Shown one piece after another: positions 1-8,574 of a stretch of DNA of 64,000 bases. The translations under genes were made by a program, and so were the position numbers. This DNA comes from Nitrobacter sp. Nb-311A. GTDB lineage: Bacteria; Pseudomonadota; Alphaproteobacteria; Rhizobiales; Xanthobacteraceae. The stretch covers positions 1 to 64,000 of the forward strand of contig NZ_AAMY01000012.1 in NCBI RefSeq assembly GCF_000152905.1, read 5' to 3'. The first letter of the stretch is position 1. Each line of letters opens with the position of its first letter. The notes under the pieces are model-generated. The model was not told where the DNA came from and ran no database searches. It was given only the letters and a program-made list of their open reading frames with translations.

Positions 1-791
1 AAACTGGCCGGTTGTGGGTGTACGCCCGCGATGACCGGCCTTGGAACGGACCGGATCCGCCAGCCGCGGTCTATCTATACAGCCCCGATCGCAAGGCTGA
101 GCGTCCCGCTGCTCATCTGGCCAACTTCAGCGGCATCGTTCAGGTCGACGGTTATCCCGGGTTCGATCGGCTTCGCGACGGCGGCACCATCCAGCTCGCA
201 GCTTGTTGGGCTCACGCCAGGCGGAAGTTCTACGAGGTGCAGCAGGCGACCGCCTCGCCTGTCGCGACCGAAGCGCTGCGACGCATCGCCGAGCTTTACG
301 TGATCGAGGCCGCCATCCGCGGCCAGACCGCGGAAGCACGGCAAAGCATGCGTCGATCAAAGTCGTTGCCTCTGGTCACGGCGATGAAAGCATGGCTCGA
401 AATGCAACTCGCCCAAATCCCGCCGCGCGGCGGGCTCGCCGATGCCACTCGCTATGCCCTGAGCCGCTGGGATGCTCTTTGCTGCTTCCTCAATGACGGC
501 CGCATCGAGCTCGACACCAACACCGTCGAACGCGCCATTCGCCCCATCACGCTCGGACGAAAGAACCACCTGTTCGCCGGATCAGATGGCGGGGCTCAGC
601 GCTGGGCCACAGTCTGCTCCCTCATGACTACGGCAAAGCTAAATGACGTCGAGCCCTTCACCTATCTCAAGGACATCCTTGAACGCATGTCGGCCGGTCA
701 TCCCATGAGCCGGCTCGATCAGCTCTTGCCATGGAACTGGCGCCCGGCAACTATCCTCAACTAAGATGACGTGTCAGAAATAGACGCTTAC
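1..791 (+). mobile_element. IS66-family insertion sequence, right part only
   Basis: The window opens inside an IS66-type element. The transposase C-terminal part is followed at about 782-791 by a terminus that reads GTAAGCG when reversed, which is the usual start of IS66 inverted repeats. The 8 bases after 791 would be one copy of the target duplication; the other copy lies outside the window. Confidence 0.75.
3..764 (+). CDS. IS66 family transposase, C-terminal part
   Basis: The frame is open from the window edge and ends at 764. It shows IS66 TnpC features: a GRLWVYARDD-type segment at the start, ACWAHARRKF, then NTVERAIRPITLGRKNHLF and a C-terminal WATVCSLMTTAKLN helix. The N-terminal half, with the zinc-binding region, lies outside the window. 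DDE transposases of this family move the element together with TnpA and TnpB. The frame is intact as far as it can be seen. Confidence 0.85.
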   Translation, partial: TGRLWVYARDDRPWNGPDPPAAVYLYSPDRKAERPAAHLANFSGIVQVDGYPGFDRLRDGGTIQLAACWAHARRKFYEVQQATASPVATEALRRIAELYVIEAAIRGQTAEARQSMRRSKSLPLVTAMKAWLEMQLAQIPPRGGLADATRYALSRWDALCCFLNDGRIELDTNTVERAIRPITLGRKNHLFAGSDGGAQRWATVCSLMTTAKLNDVEPFTYLKDILERMSAGHPMSRLDQLLPWNWRPATILN

Positions 792-867
792 GCTTTTTTC
801 TGAGCACGCTACCCTTTTCATTCGCTCCAGTTTGTCTATAGATATTTGATAGACAGGAGAGCTTTCC

Positions 868-1362
868 TTGCCTCATTCTGCAATTGCCGTTTTCACCAGC
901 AAAACACTTGAGACGCTGCTCGCACACGGCGGTTCCGGCCCCTGGGTAGGTGCGGAGCAACGCGTGCATCAGCAAGAATTTCTGGTCTGTGTCCGAAAGG
1001 AGAGGCCCGGCGCGGAAAGCCACGGCGGGGCCTTTTTGGTCGGTAAGATCAGTGCAGTCCGTAAGCACGGATTTGACCGACGAGGTCAACAGCGCTGGTT
1101 TTTCGAGATCAGCGAATTCGCCATCCCCGCTCTTAGCGGCCGATGGGAGTGGCGTAATCCGGTCAGGTATACAACCCTTGAGGAACTCGGGATTGAGCTA
1201 AAGAAGCTCAAATTCAAGCCTGCGCCGCCGGCCACGCAGACGATACCAACGCCGGACGCCATTTCTAGCGTCAAGCCCTTAACGATAGCCGAGGCCAAGG
1301 CGGGGCTGGCCGCGAAATTCGGCGTGAGCCCGGACGCAATAGACATCCACATCAAAGGATAA
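868..1362 (+). CDS. hypothetical protein next to a phage methyltransferase
   Basis: The start is TTG with an AGGAGA ribosome site about 9 bases upstream. The product is 164 aa, soluble, with no signal peptide. A central segment (RWFFEISEFAIP) is followed by RNPVRYTTLEELGI and a proline-rich linker; the C-terminus looks like a small helical tail (TIAEAKAGLAAKFGVSPDAI). I recall similar proteins beside phage-type methyltransferases in Bradyrhizobium, but not a function. The segment pattern could be a PUA/EVE-like modified-base reader, which would fit the methyltransferase neighbour; that is speculation. Confidence 0.6.
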   Translation: MPHSAIAVFTSKTLETLLAHGGSGPWVGAEQRVHQQEFLVCVRKERPGAESHGGAFLVGKISAVRKHGFDRRGQQRWFFEISEFAIPALSGRWEWRNPVRYTTLEELGIELKKLKFKPAPPATQTIPTPDAISSVKPLTIAEAKAGLAAKFGVSPDAIDIHIKG

Positions 1363-1473
1363 TCGGGGGGCGCGTTAAGCATTGCGGGCATTGGTATGCC
1401 GCGCTACATTGCCATGTTTATTAGATATCTATAGATATGCCTGACGGAATACCCGGTAATCGCAGGCATCGAT

Positions 1474-2805
1474 ATGAATAGCCCACAGATCCAACACGTC
1501 GCGCCACAAAGTTTGAGGCCGTATGCCGGAAACGCACGCACGCACTCAAAAAAACAGATCAAACAGATCGCGGGATCAATCGAGCGCTTCGGATTCATCA
1601 ATCCGTTGATCGTTTGTGACGGGGTGGCGATCGCCGGGAATGGGCGCTTGCAGGCTGCGCTGCAGCTAGGTCTTAAATCGATTCCGATCATCGTCGTGGA
1701 AAATTTGTCCGATGCTGACCGCCGGGCCTATGTGATTGCTGACAATCGGCTCGCGCAGAATGCAGGCTGGGACCCTGATGTTCTGGCGATCGAATTGCAG
1801 GGCCTTCTTGACCTTGGCTTTGACGATTTAGAACTGACAGGATTTTCACTCGGCGAAATCGACGGTATTCTCAGCGACGCCGCAGAGAAGAACCCTCTCG
1901 AGCCCGGCCCCGAAGACTCACTTCCGGAACATTTCGGAGCTGCCGTCTCGCGTCCAGGCGATTTGTGGATCCTCGGAGCACATCGTTTGATCTGCGGCGA
2001 CGCTCAGAACGAGGCGGACTACGTCCGCGTATTGGCAGGAAAGCCGGCCGATCTCGTTCTGACAGATCCGCCCTATAACGTTCCTATCAAGGGCCACGTC
2101 TGCGGCTTAGGCAAGATACAGCATGCTGAATTTGCGATGGCCTCCGGCGAAATGTCGGAGAGCGAATTCAAACGTTTCCTCGCGACATTTCTTGCTCACG
2201 CTAAAGCTCATTCCAAGGCCGCGGCAATTCTATTCGTCTTTATGGACTGGCGTCATTTGTTCGAACTGACCGTGGCGGGACGCGAGAATAACCTGGAGCT
2301 GAAGAATCTTATCGTTTGGGCCAAAGACAATGCCGGCATGGGAAGTTTCTATCGATCAAAACATGAACTCTGTTTTGTCTTCAAAAATGGCGAGGGTTCT
2401 CACGTCAATACCTTTGAGCTCGGCCAGCATGGTCGCTATCGGACGAATGTTTGGGAATACGCCGGCGTCAACACGTTTCGAGCGGGTCGTTCAGGAGATC
2501 TGGCGATGCATCCAACGGTTAAGCCAACGGCGATGATTGCAGATGCCATTCGCGACGTGACCAAACGGGGAGCCGTAGTGCTCGATCCCTTCGCAGGCAG
2601 CGGAACGACGCTGATCGCAGCCGAAAAGACCGGACGCGCGGCGTGTGCCATCGAATATGATCCGCGCTTCTGTGATGTCATCATACGTCGTTGGCAGGCT
2701 TACACCGGTAAGGCTGCGACGCTTGAGGGCGACGCAGACACCTTCGAAGACGTTGAGCTGAAACGCGCCAGTTCCTCGACCTCCGAGGACAATGGCAATG
2801 GATGA
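1474..2805 (+). CDS. ParB-like nuclease domain fused to DNA methyltransferase
   Basis: The N-terminal 100 residues form a ParB/Srx-like domain (SLRPYAGNARTHSKKQI, then AGNGRLQAALQLG). From about residue 170 there is an N6-adenine/N4-cytosine methyltransferase with catalytic motif DPPYNVP near residue 200 and the SAM-binding motif DPFAGSGTT near residue 370. The product is 443 aa, normal for the family. Such fusions are common in phages and integrative elements, where they modify the element's own DNA. The gene overlaps the next one by 14 bases and so belongs to the terminase operon. Confidence 0.85.
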   Translation: MNSPQIQHVAPQSLRPYAGNARTHSKKQIKQIAGSIERFGFINPLIVCDGVAIAGNGRLQAALQLGLKSIPIIVVENLSDADRRAYVIADNRLAQNAGWDPDVLAIELQGLLDLGFDDLELTGFSLGEIDGILSDAAEKNPLEPGPEDSLPEHFGAAVSRPGDLWILGAHRLICGDAQNEADYVRVLAGKPADLVLTDPPYNVPIKGHVCGLGKIQHAEFAMASGEMSESEFKRFLATFLAHAKAHSKAAAILFVFMDWRHLFELTVAGRENNLELKNLIVWAKDNAGMGSFYRSKHELCFVFKNGEGSHVNTFELGQHGRYRTNVWEYAGVNTFRAGRSGDLAMHPTVKPTAMIADAIRDVTKRGAVVLDPFAGSGTTLIAAEKTGRAACAIEYDPRFCDVIIRRWQAYTGKAATLEGDADTFEDVELKRASSSTSEDNGNG

Positions 2806-3298
2806 CGATCGCCAGCCTGAGGTCCTTCTCCCGGCCCCATCCTCGGATGACGCCACCGTTGGCCCTGGCCGCCCGCCGAAAGCAACACGTTGGAAAAAAG
2901 GAGGTCCCTCGCCCAATCCTAAAGGGCGTCCGCGAAAAGATTCCATGTTCGCAGACGTGAAGAGGCTATTCGAAGATGCATTGAAGCAGAAGGTTCCGCT
3001 GACGCGCAACGGCCGACGCGTGTACCTGGCGAAGGTTGAGCTGGGCTTTGAGCAACTGGCAAACCAGTTTGCCAAGGGTGATCGCCATGCGCGGCGTGAC
3101 GTTTTCACGTATTCTGAACAGCTGGGCATTGACCTTACCGGAAAGGCAGAGGCTCTCAAAGAGACGCTGGCACCCAACCACCAGGAGATCCTCGGCGCCT
3201 ATTTAGCCCGTCAACGATCGTCGGACGAACGGCTTAAAGATGAGCGCGTGATTGCGCCGGTCGATTTGCTCGATAACGACGCGGATGAAGTGCGCTAG
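2792..3298 (+). CDS. DUF5681 protein, possible small terminase-like partner
   Basis: 168 aa. Near residue 35 is the DUF5681 signature W-KKG-PSPNPKGRPRK, a basic segment of a kind found upstream of phage large terminase genes. The rest is helical and charged. The gene starts inside the end of the methyltransferase gene and stops one base before the terminase ATG, which implies translational coupling. I infer a DNA-recognition or packaging helper role from this position; there is no direct evidence for it. Confidence 0.7.
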   Translation: MAMDDDRQPEVLLPAPSSDDATVGPGRPPKATRWKKGGPSPNPKGRPRKDSMFADVKRLFEDALKQKVPLTRNGRRVYLAKVELGFEQLANQFAKGDRHARRDVFTYSEQLGIDLTGKAEALKETLAPNHQEILGAYLARQRSSDERLKDERVIAPVDLLDNDADEVR

Positions 3299-3299
3299 T

Positions 3300-4733
3300 A
3301 TGAGCCACATATCAAATGCCCTTGATACGGCAGAAATCCCTCCCCAGCTTGTGCTGCGCGCGGCGCTCGCCTGCGATTTCTGTGCATTTATTGAGTTTAG
3401 CTTTGGCGTCCTTCGACCGGGGACGCCATTTCGACCCAATTGGCACATTGAGGCGATGGCTCACAAGCTGGCTCAGATCGCCTCTGGCGAGGTCAAACGG
3501 CTTATCGTCACCCTGCCCCCGCGCAATCTCAAATCAATCTGCGCGTCCGTTGCGCTGCCTGCTTGGTTTCTTGGTCATCATCCCTCGGAACGGGTCGTCG
3601 CCGTTTCCTATTCCGATTCGCTCGCGAAAACCCACGCCAACGATTTCCGCAAAGTCGTGAGTGATCCGATCTATCAGGCCACGTTTCCGGCAATGAGGGT
3701 TTCACGCGATACCGATAGTGAGATCCATACCACGCTACGCGGGCGGCGCTACGCCACCTCGATCGAAGGAACATTGACAGGGCGCGGCGGTAACCTTGTC
3801 ATCATCGATGATCCACTCAAACCCAACGATGCCCATTCGGAAGCAGCCCGTACTCGGAGTATAGAATGGTATCGCTCGACGCTGGTGACGCGACCCGACG
3901 ACAAGATGGCCGCCCGCATTGTCGTTGTCATGCAACGCGTTCACGAGGAAGATCTGGTTGGTTATCTTTTGGACCAGGGCGGATTTGAGGTCTTAAATCT
4001 TCCAGCGATCGCGCAATCGGATGCCTCCTATGAGCTTGGCGCGGGTGGTATTTACAGGCGCCAAAAGGGTGAACTGCTTCATCCCAACCACGAACCGGCC
4101 GAGGTACTGCGCGATCTCAAGAAAAACATGGGATCCTATGCATTCTCTGCGCAGTACCAGCAGTCTCCTATTCCACCAGGTGGCCGGATCATCAAAAAAA
4201 GATGGTTCAAGAGATACGGCCAATTGAGTCATGAACCGCGCGATCGTATTCTCATTAGCTGGGATATCGCGCTGAGCGAAACTGAGGCCGGAGACTTTTC
4301 GGTAGGCGTCGTGCTGCTCTGCCGAGAGGAAACGTTTTATGTCCTCGATGTTGTTCGGGGCAAATTTCCCTTCGATCAACTCAAGCGCAAAATTATAGAA
4401 CAAAAGCAAATCTATCATCGCTCAACATTAATTATTGAGGAGTCTCCCATCAGTCATGGCCTCATTCAATCATTACAGGAATCGCGCATCAATGTGGTCA
4501 CGTTCCGGCCCGACAGAGACAAACGGGCTCGAGTGATTTCACAGAGCGATCTGTTCGAAGGCGGATCCGTGTTTTTTCCAACTACAGCACCGTGGCTCGA
4601 GGACTTTGAACATGAACTCCTTGCCTTTCCGGGCCGGCATGATGACCAAGTTGATGCTCTGATTCAGGGTATCGCTTGGCAGCGCGAAGGATTCGGCATC
4701 GCGCAGTCAGGGCGAACGATCGGAATGATTTAA
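3300..4733 (+). CDS. terL: phage terminase large subunit
   Basis: I chose ATG 3300 (MSHISNALD), one base after the upstream stop, giving 477 aa. The N-terminal ATPase has a Walker A-like LPPRNLKS segment, a Walker B-like LVIIDDPLK segment, and the VVMQRVHEEDL coupling segment. A C-terminal RNase H-like nuclease follows, with ISWDIALSE, IIEESPISH and FPGRHDDQVDAL supplying acidic metal ligands. The protein packages phage DNA into proheads. Length and motifs look complete, but no portal or capsid gene follows; an IS3 remnant does. Confidence 0.85.
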   Translation: MSHISNALDTAEIPPQLVLRAALACDFCAFIEFSFGVLRPGTPFRPNWHIEAMAHKLAQIASGEVKRLIVTLPPRNLKSICASVALPAWFLGHHPSERVVAVSYSDSLAKTHANDFRKVVSDPIYQATFPAMRVSRDTDSEIHTTLRGRRYATSIEGTLTGRGGNLVIIDDPLKPNDAHSEAARTRSIEWYRSTLVTRPDDKMAARIVVVMQRVHEEDLVGYLLDQGGFEVLNLPAIAQSDASYELGAGGIYRRQKGELLHPNHEPAEVLRDLKKNMGSYAFSAQYQQSPIPPGGRIIKKRWFKRYGQLSHEPRDRILISWDIALSETEAGDFSVGVVLLCREETFYVLDVVRGKFPFDQLKRKIIEQKQIYHRSTLIIEESPISHGLIQSLQESRINVVTFRPDRDKRARVISQSDLFEGGSVFFPTTAPWLEDFEHELLAFPGRHDDQVDALIQGIAWQREGFGIAQSGRTIGMI

Positions 4734-4798
4734 TGGAACGGCGAAGACCCGCGCTCGCGAAGTAGGTCATTAGGGACATCCGTCGTACGACCGCATAA

Positions 4799-4981
4799 CA
4801 GTACTCGGCTGAGGGAAAGCGACGCGGTGAGGAGTCGATCGCCGCGCCGTACCGCCGCCAAGGCTTCACTGAGAGCCTGTATCAAAATTGGTCGAAGGGG
4901 TTTCTGCAAGCCGCTAAGAAGCAGCTTGCCGGCAAGACGGCGCGGACGGCCACCGGCGACGAGGTGAAAGTGAGAGCTTAG
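4799..4981 (+). pseudogene. IS3-family transposase OrfA remnant
   Basis: In one frame the sequence reads EGKRRGEESIAAPYRRQG, then ESLYQNWSKGFLQAAKK and LAGKTARTATGDEVK. This matches the helix-turn-helix part of IS3-group OrfA proteins (EESIAALCRREG, YYxWSKEFLEAGKKRLAGDTARAATSDEVK). Upstream and downstream parts carry stops, so only about 60 codons remain. It marks the point where the prophage operon is cut off after terL. Confidence 0.65.
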
Positions 4982-5239
4982 CATGATACAATCACGCTAA
5001 CGAAAGGGAGATGAGGTCCGATGAGATCCGCGCCTTTATTGCCGAAAATGAAACGCGACTGAAGACGAAGGATTAGGGCCTGCCTCAAAGCTGGAGCTTG
5101 GGGCGCGACTGGCACGGAACAATCAGTTGTCATCCGATAACAGTTCCGAAACCATTCGCTCTGCCTGTCAAATCCGCTAACGATTTCGAAAATCGCTCGC
5201 TGCATAGTCGCCCGCGTCAAAAGAAGCGGGGTTCGTTGT

Positions 5240-5443
5240 ATGAGTGGGAATGTTGACCTGGAAAACGTGCGTCGATATCGCACCATTGCTTCGCTCTATC
5301 GTCAGACCGCCGCGTTCCGTCCTGCGCAAAGATGGACGCTCCTGGCGCAAGCCTATGAATATGAGCGTCTCGCGATGACAGAGCTCGAAGCCCACTTCAA
5401 CGGTTATGACAGCGCATCGTGGAACGTGGCTGCCACTGCGTGA
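5240..5443 (+). CDS. small conserved hypothetical protein
   Basis: 67 aa, helical and charged, with segment IASLYRQTAAFRPAQRW and an acidic C-terminal half (YEYERLAMTELEAHF). Similar short proteins are frequent in Bradyrhizobium. The start ATG follows GTTGT without a strong ribosome site. No function is known to me. It stands alone, between the IS3 remnant and a region of weak coding signal. Confidence 0.55.
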   Translation: MSGNVDLENVRRYRTIASLYRQTAAFRPAQRWTLLAQAYEYERLAMTELEAHFNGYDSASWNVAATA

Positions 5444-5887
5444 GCGCGGTCGAAGAGCCGGCTTCCAATTTGTCGCGGTTAATGCATCCCCTCGGCCAGC
5501 CACCGAAACCGCCCCGTCTCTATCGCGGCGTTCGCTACCCGCTCAGCCGTCCAAAGATGCAAATCGACGGAGTCAGGCATCCTGAGGACTTTCGGCGCGC
5601 TTTGATAGATAAAGAAACAGCGATCGAACTGACGTCGTGATGAAACCGCCGGACATAGTATCGAGTTCTGCCTGTGGTGACCGGCTCTTGAACTGAATCC
5701 AGGCGACCTCGTTTGTGATCGGTTGCGGCAGCACCATATCCACATCACCTTAGAGCGGGGCTAGGGAAACGAATTCGCTGCCCGTCCCGGACAATCCCGT
5801 CACAGCTCGGGGACTGAAGGCTTAAGCTTTGAATGAACTTTGCGTCTGCCCGCGCATTAGCGGAGCAGTTAAGAAAGGGAGAGTTCA

Positions 5888-6043
5888 ATGTCGAACCCGA
5901 ATGACAAGGTAGACCACAGCTCAAAGGCCCCGCTGAAGTCCGACATGAAGGCAGGCGTTCAGCCCAACCAGCAGCCGGGCGTGAAGATCCCGAAGAAGGA
6001 GGGCGAGCACCCGGAAGGTACGCAAGACCAGGGCAAGAGCTGA
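5888..6043 (+). CDS. 51-aa hydrophilic small protein
   Basis: ATG 5888 follows a strong AAGGGAGAG ribosome site at about 5875-5883. The 51-residue product is rich in K, P, Q and G (start MSNPNDKVDHSSKAPLKSD, end EHPEGTQDQGKS), with no hydrophobic segment, so probably disordered. A GC-rich hairpin (GCCGCCAGCC / GGCTGGCGGC, about 6063-6089) lies 20 bases downstream and could end the transcript, though it lacks a T run. The polar composition resembles stress-related rhizobial small proteins; function unknown. Confidence 0.55.
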   Translation: MSNPNDKVDHSSKAPLKSDMKAGVQPNQQPGVKIPKKEGEHPEGTQDQGKS

Positions 6044-6209
6044 GAGCTCGCACCTCCAAGAAGCCGCCAGCCTGCAGCCGGCTGGCGGCGCGAGGGCGAT
6101 GAGCGAGAAGCTGCGCCCATTACACAAAGAAACAGGGGCGCAAATCTGAGACCGGGCAGTTAGGAACCCAGCCTGTACAACGCGGTTTCTCATTAGCATT
6201 TGGAAAACA

Positions 6210-6563
6210 ATGGTGATCGTCATGTCGGATATTTTCAGATCATTGCTCAAGCTTTCAGCCGTTCCTGCGCGCTTTGGGTTAGTTGCTGCTGACGCTGCGG
6301 TGACCGTCGGAAAATCGATCGTTGAGCCGGAACAAACGCAGCAGAATCACTTTGCTCCGGCCGCGCGGTTTACCGCTGCGGAGATCAACGCCGCGGCGCA
6401 AATCATTAAAGCCAGCATGACTATCGGTCGAGACACGACCTTCCTCAATCTGCTTGAGCTCAATTTCCCGGAGGCGACTATCAGAGCGATGGCTGAAGCC
6501 GCATTGATCGCCGCGCGCGATGTTCGTCTCCAGGCCACCACCGGTACCGGTACCCAGCATTAA
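6210..6563 (+). CDS. hypothetical protein, helical
   Basis: 117 aa from ATG 6210 (GGAAAA upstream); a second in-frame ATG at 6222 (MSDIFRSLLK) is also possible. The protein is alanine-rich and helical, with two likely amphipathic stretches (ARFGLVAADAAVTVGKSI and IRAMAEAALIAARDV). There is no signal peptide and no recognised domain. Stand-alone gene. Confidence 0.5.
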   Translation: MVIVMSDIFRSLLKLSAVPARFGLVAADAAVTVGKSIVEPEQTQQNHFAPAARFTAAEINAAAQIIKASMTIGRDTTFLNLLELNFPEATIRAMAEAALIAARDVRLQATTGTGTQH

Positions 6564-6663
6564 GTCCTGTATTCTAGGCGTCGGGCACTTCGGTGCGTGC
6601 TTGGCCGGCCTTCTCCTAACACTCTTGTAAGTAATTCAACAGCGCGTCACGTCTGCAAGTCTG

Positions 6664-6993
6664 ATGGATACTCTCGCAATAGCGTTACATGGATCGCGGA
6701 AGTTCACAGCTAATCGCCGGAACTCTAAGCCGCCGGCTCCGTTTCCCTCGATGGAAATTGCGGTTCAAGAAGCGCGTCCTCAAGCTGAGGTAGGTGCCGC
6801 CGGCGATAAGCTGCTTATGTTTCACCAATGCGCGACCGCCGCCAGCATCGACCGACGGGCCCATCCGGACTCGAACCCCTTTCCTCAGCTAGACGTCCCA
6901 AAAAAACCCAACTTAGACGTCCCAAAAACACCCGCATTAGACGTGCCGAAAAAACCTGACCTGGACGCTCCAAAAAAACCTGATCTAGCCTAA
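6664..6993 (+). CDS. hypothetical protein with C-terminal LDVPKKPx repeats
   Basis: 109 aa. The last 35 residues hold four tandem copies of an 8-residue unit (LDVPKKPN, LDVPKTPA, LDVPKKPD, LDAPKKPD), encoded by near-identical 24-base units at about 6889-6987. The N-terminal 70 residues show no recognised domain. Proline/lysine repeats of this type are extended and often act as linkers or wall-spanning tails. Codon-level conservation of the repeats suggests the frame is real, but the start codon is uncertain. Confidence 0.4.
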   Translation: MDTLAIALHGSRKFTANRRNSKPPAPFPSMEIAVQEARPQAEVGAAGDKLLMFHQCATAASIDRRAHPDSNPFPQLDVPKKPNLDVPKTPALDVPKKPDLDAPKKPDLA

Positions 6994-7464
6994 GCGGTAA
7001 CGCCTACCGGATCGCAGTCTGGCGAGCGATGCCGGGTGCTTCCGCTGATCGTCGGAGCACCCATACGTCAAGGCGCTTTCTGTCATTTTCAATTTGCCTC
7101 TCTTAGTCGGAGTGTGTGCCTGGACAATTCCGGGCGTGGACCAGCGACATACCGATGAGCGACTGGGTTGCCCTGGGATTTGGCGGCCTTTTTACGCTTG
7201 TGGTCGGAAGCGGATTGAATCGGGACTGATCTTCTACAGCAGCCGGGGCGGCTAGGATGTTGAGGCGTACCGAAAATGGCGTTCGAAGTAGTCCGAGACT
7301 TTCGATCGTCGATCCCCGGGTGCACTTGGGCGCCTTTCATTGCAATTCCTGTAGCAGCATCGAGCACAATAGAAAGCATCTTCGCCGATCTCGGAATGAC
7401 GATCGCCTAATGTCATGAGTTCACTGGTCCCTCGCGGACAAAGGCTGGTCAGACACTACGCCGA
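6994..7464. other. intergenic stretch without a convincing gene
   Basis: A reading frame at 7155-7229 would give a 24-aa peptide with one hydrophobic stretch (WVALGFGGLFTLVVGSGL), but it lacks a clear ribosome site. A 96-aa antisense frame shows no family resemblance. Confidence 0.4.
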
Positions 7465-7938
7465 ATGCTCGTCGAGCACGGCGAGGGGCATCTCATCATT
7501 ACGCTGCGCACCATCGTGGAATCATCCGGTAACGAACGCGCGCTGACGGCGGCCGGAATTCAGGGCGTGAGTGATCTCGTCCTGGCGCATGCGTCTTGGT
7601 CTGACCACGGACTGGCCTGGATCGAAGCGTTCTACAATATCGATTTGATCGAGCTCGCAAAGATTGCGAAGGCAAACCGCAAGGCGGTCCCGAAGCGTGA
7701 GGCTATGGCGGCGATGCTGTATGAGCGTTTGGCGCTGATCTTTGATCCGCCGCCGAAGCCAGGAAACATCGCCCATTCAAGCACACTAGAACGACGCCAC
7801 GGTACGCTCATCTGCCGGCTACCTGATCAGGCGTCGGACTTTTCACCACGCGGCGGGAACGCCCACGCCCCATGCGTCTCCTTCTCTCGACACTCACGAG
7901 CGTACATCAACAGCGCATCACACGTCGCTGGTTGTTGA
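7465..7938 (+). CDS. hypothetical protein, paralogue of the 14.0-kb gene
   Basis: 157 aa. Residues 5-75 (EGHLIITLRTIVESSGNERALT, then WIEAFYNIDLIEL) align without large gaps with the product at 14044-14454 (EGHVNLLIVMIIESADNENALV, WLEAFDHLPPLMTIL). I recall similar short proteins from Bradyrhizobium, without a function. The C-terminal 50 residues after ALIFDPP look unlike the family and may be read-through after a lost stop. It is probably soluble and helical. Confidence 0.5.
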   Translation: MLVEHGEGHLIITLRTIVESSGNERALTAAGIQGVSDLVLAHASWSDHGLAWIEAFYNIDLIELAKIAKANRKAVPKREAMAAMLYERLALIFDPPPKPGNIAHSSTLERRHGTLICRLPDQASDFSPRGGNAHAPCVSFSRHSRAYINSASHVAGC

Positions 7939-8574
7939 TGGATCTGGCCAATCGCTCGGCCGGCTCAGCCTGCTCACGAAAACTCTGGATCATGTGCCAC
8001 CTCATTTTAGGCACAAGTTGAGACTAAATGCCTTCGTTCCTCGAAGCATCGGCTCAGGCTTAATGGCGCGTAAATCCGAAAGGGTGGCCGACCCTCCGCA
8101 CTGAAAAGGGAGGGTCGAGGCTAGCTGCGGTTGGCCCGCGCAGTGCGCGGTCGCGGTCCGGGCGAGTTGGCTCAAGCGTCGATCTCTTTCGCCGCCTCGG
8201 CCTTTGTGGCTCTTTTCAGAAGATCGCTTCGTTCGGCGGCGGCACGGCTTCTGCCTTTTGCCGCGTCTCTTGAGGCGCTTTTCGAGCGACTTGGTTTGTT
8301 TAACCCTGCGGCGTGTGCAGGTTCTTGTTACCGCCCAACTCGGGCTTGTGTATCGGCTCGTCTGGTCGGCCTGGAACTCCAGGAGACCGCGTGTGACGTG
8401 CACTGCGTCCTTCAGCTCTCCTCTTCCGCAATTCTTCGCACGCGTGCGCGTTCCCAAAATCACGCTCAACTAGTCAACGAGCTTCAGAGCGTCCTCGCCC
8501 GAGGGGGTTTCCACCTCCGGGTGACTTCCGCCACGAGATCTTTCGTACCCTTTTGCTCCATCTGTCCTCCTGGT
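7939..8574. other. region of weak coding signal, possible small basic peptide genes
   Basis: Long frames exist on both strands at 8002-8598 but none resembles a known family. On the minus strand, about 8188-8310, one frame gives a credible basic helical tail (SRDAAKGRSRAAAERSD, then KAEAAKEIDA and a stop), but it has no start codon. A 25-codon frame at 8484-8561 (minus) has a good AGGAGG-type ribosome site just after the blh stop. The region may be a decayed tail of the blh operon. Confidence 0.3.

Noticed and set aside
6850-6885. TpsiC-loop-like sequence (reverse strand GGTTCGAGTCC) suggesting a tRNA end or attachment site
   Set aside because: The stem does not pair fully, there is no anticodon arm or acceptor partner, and the stretch lies within a coding frame.
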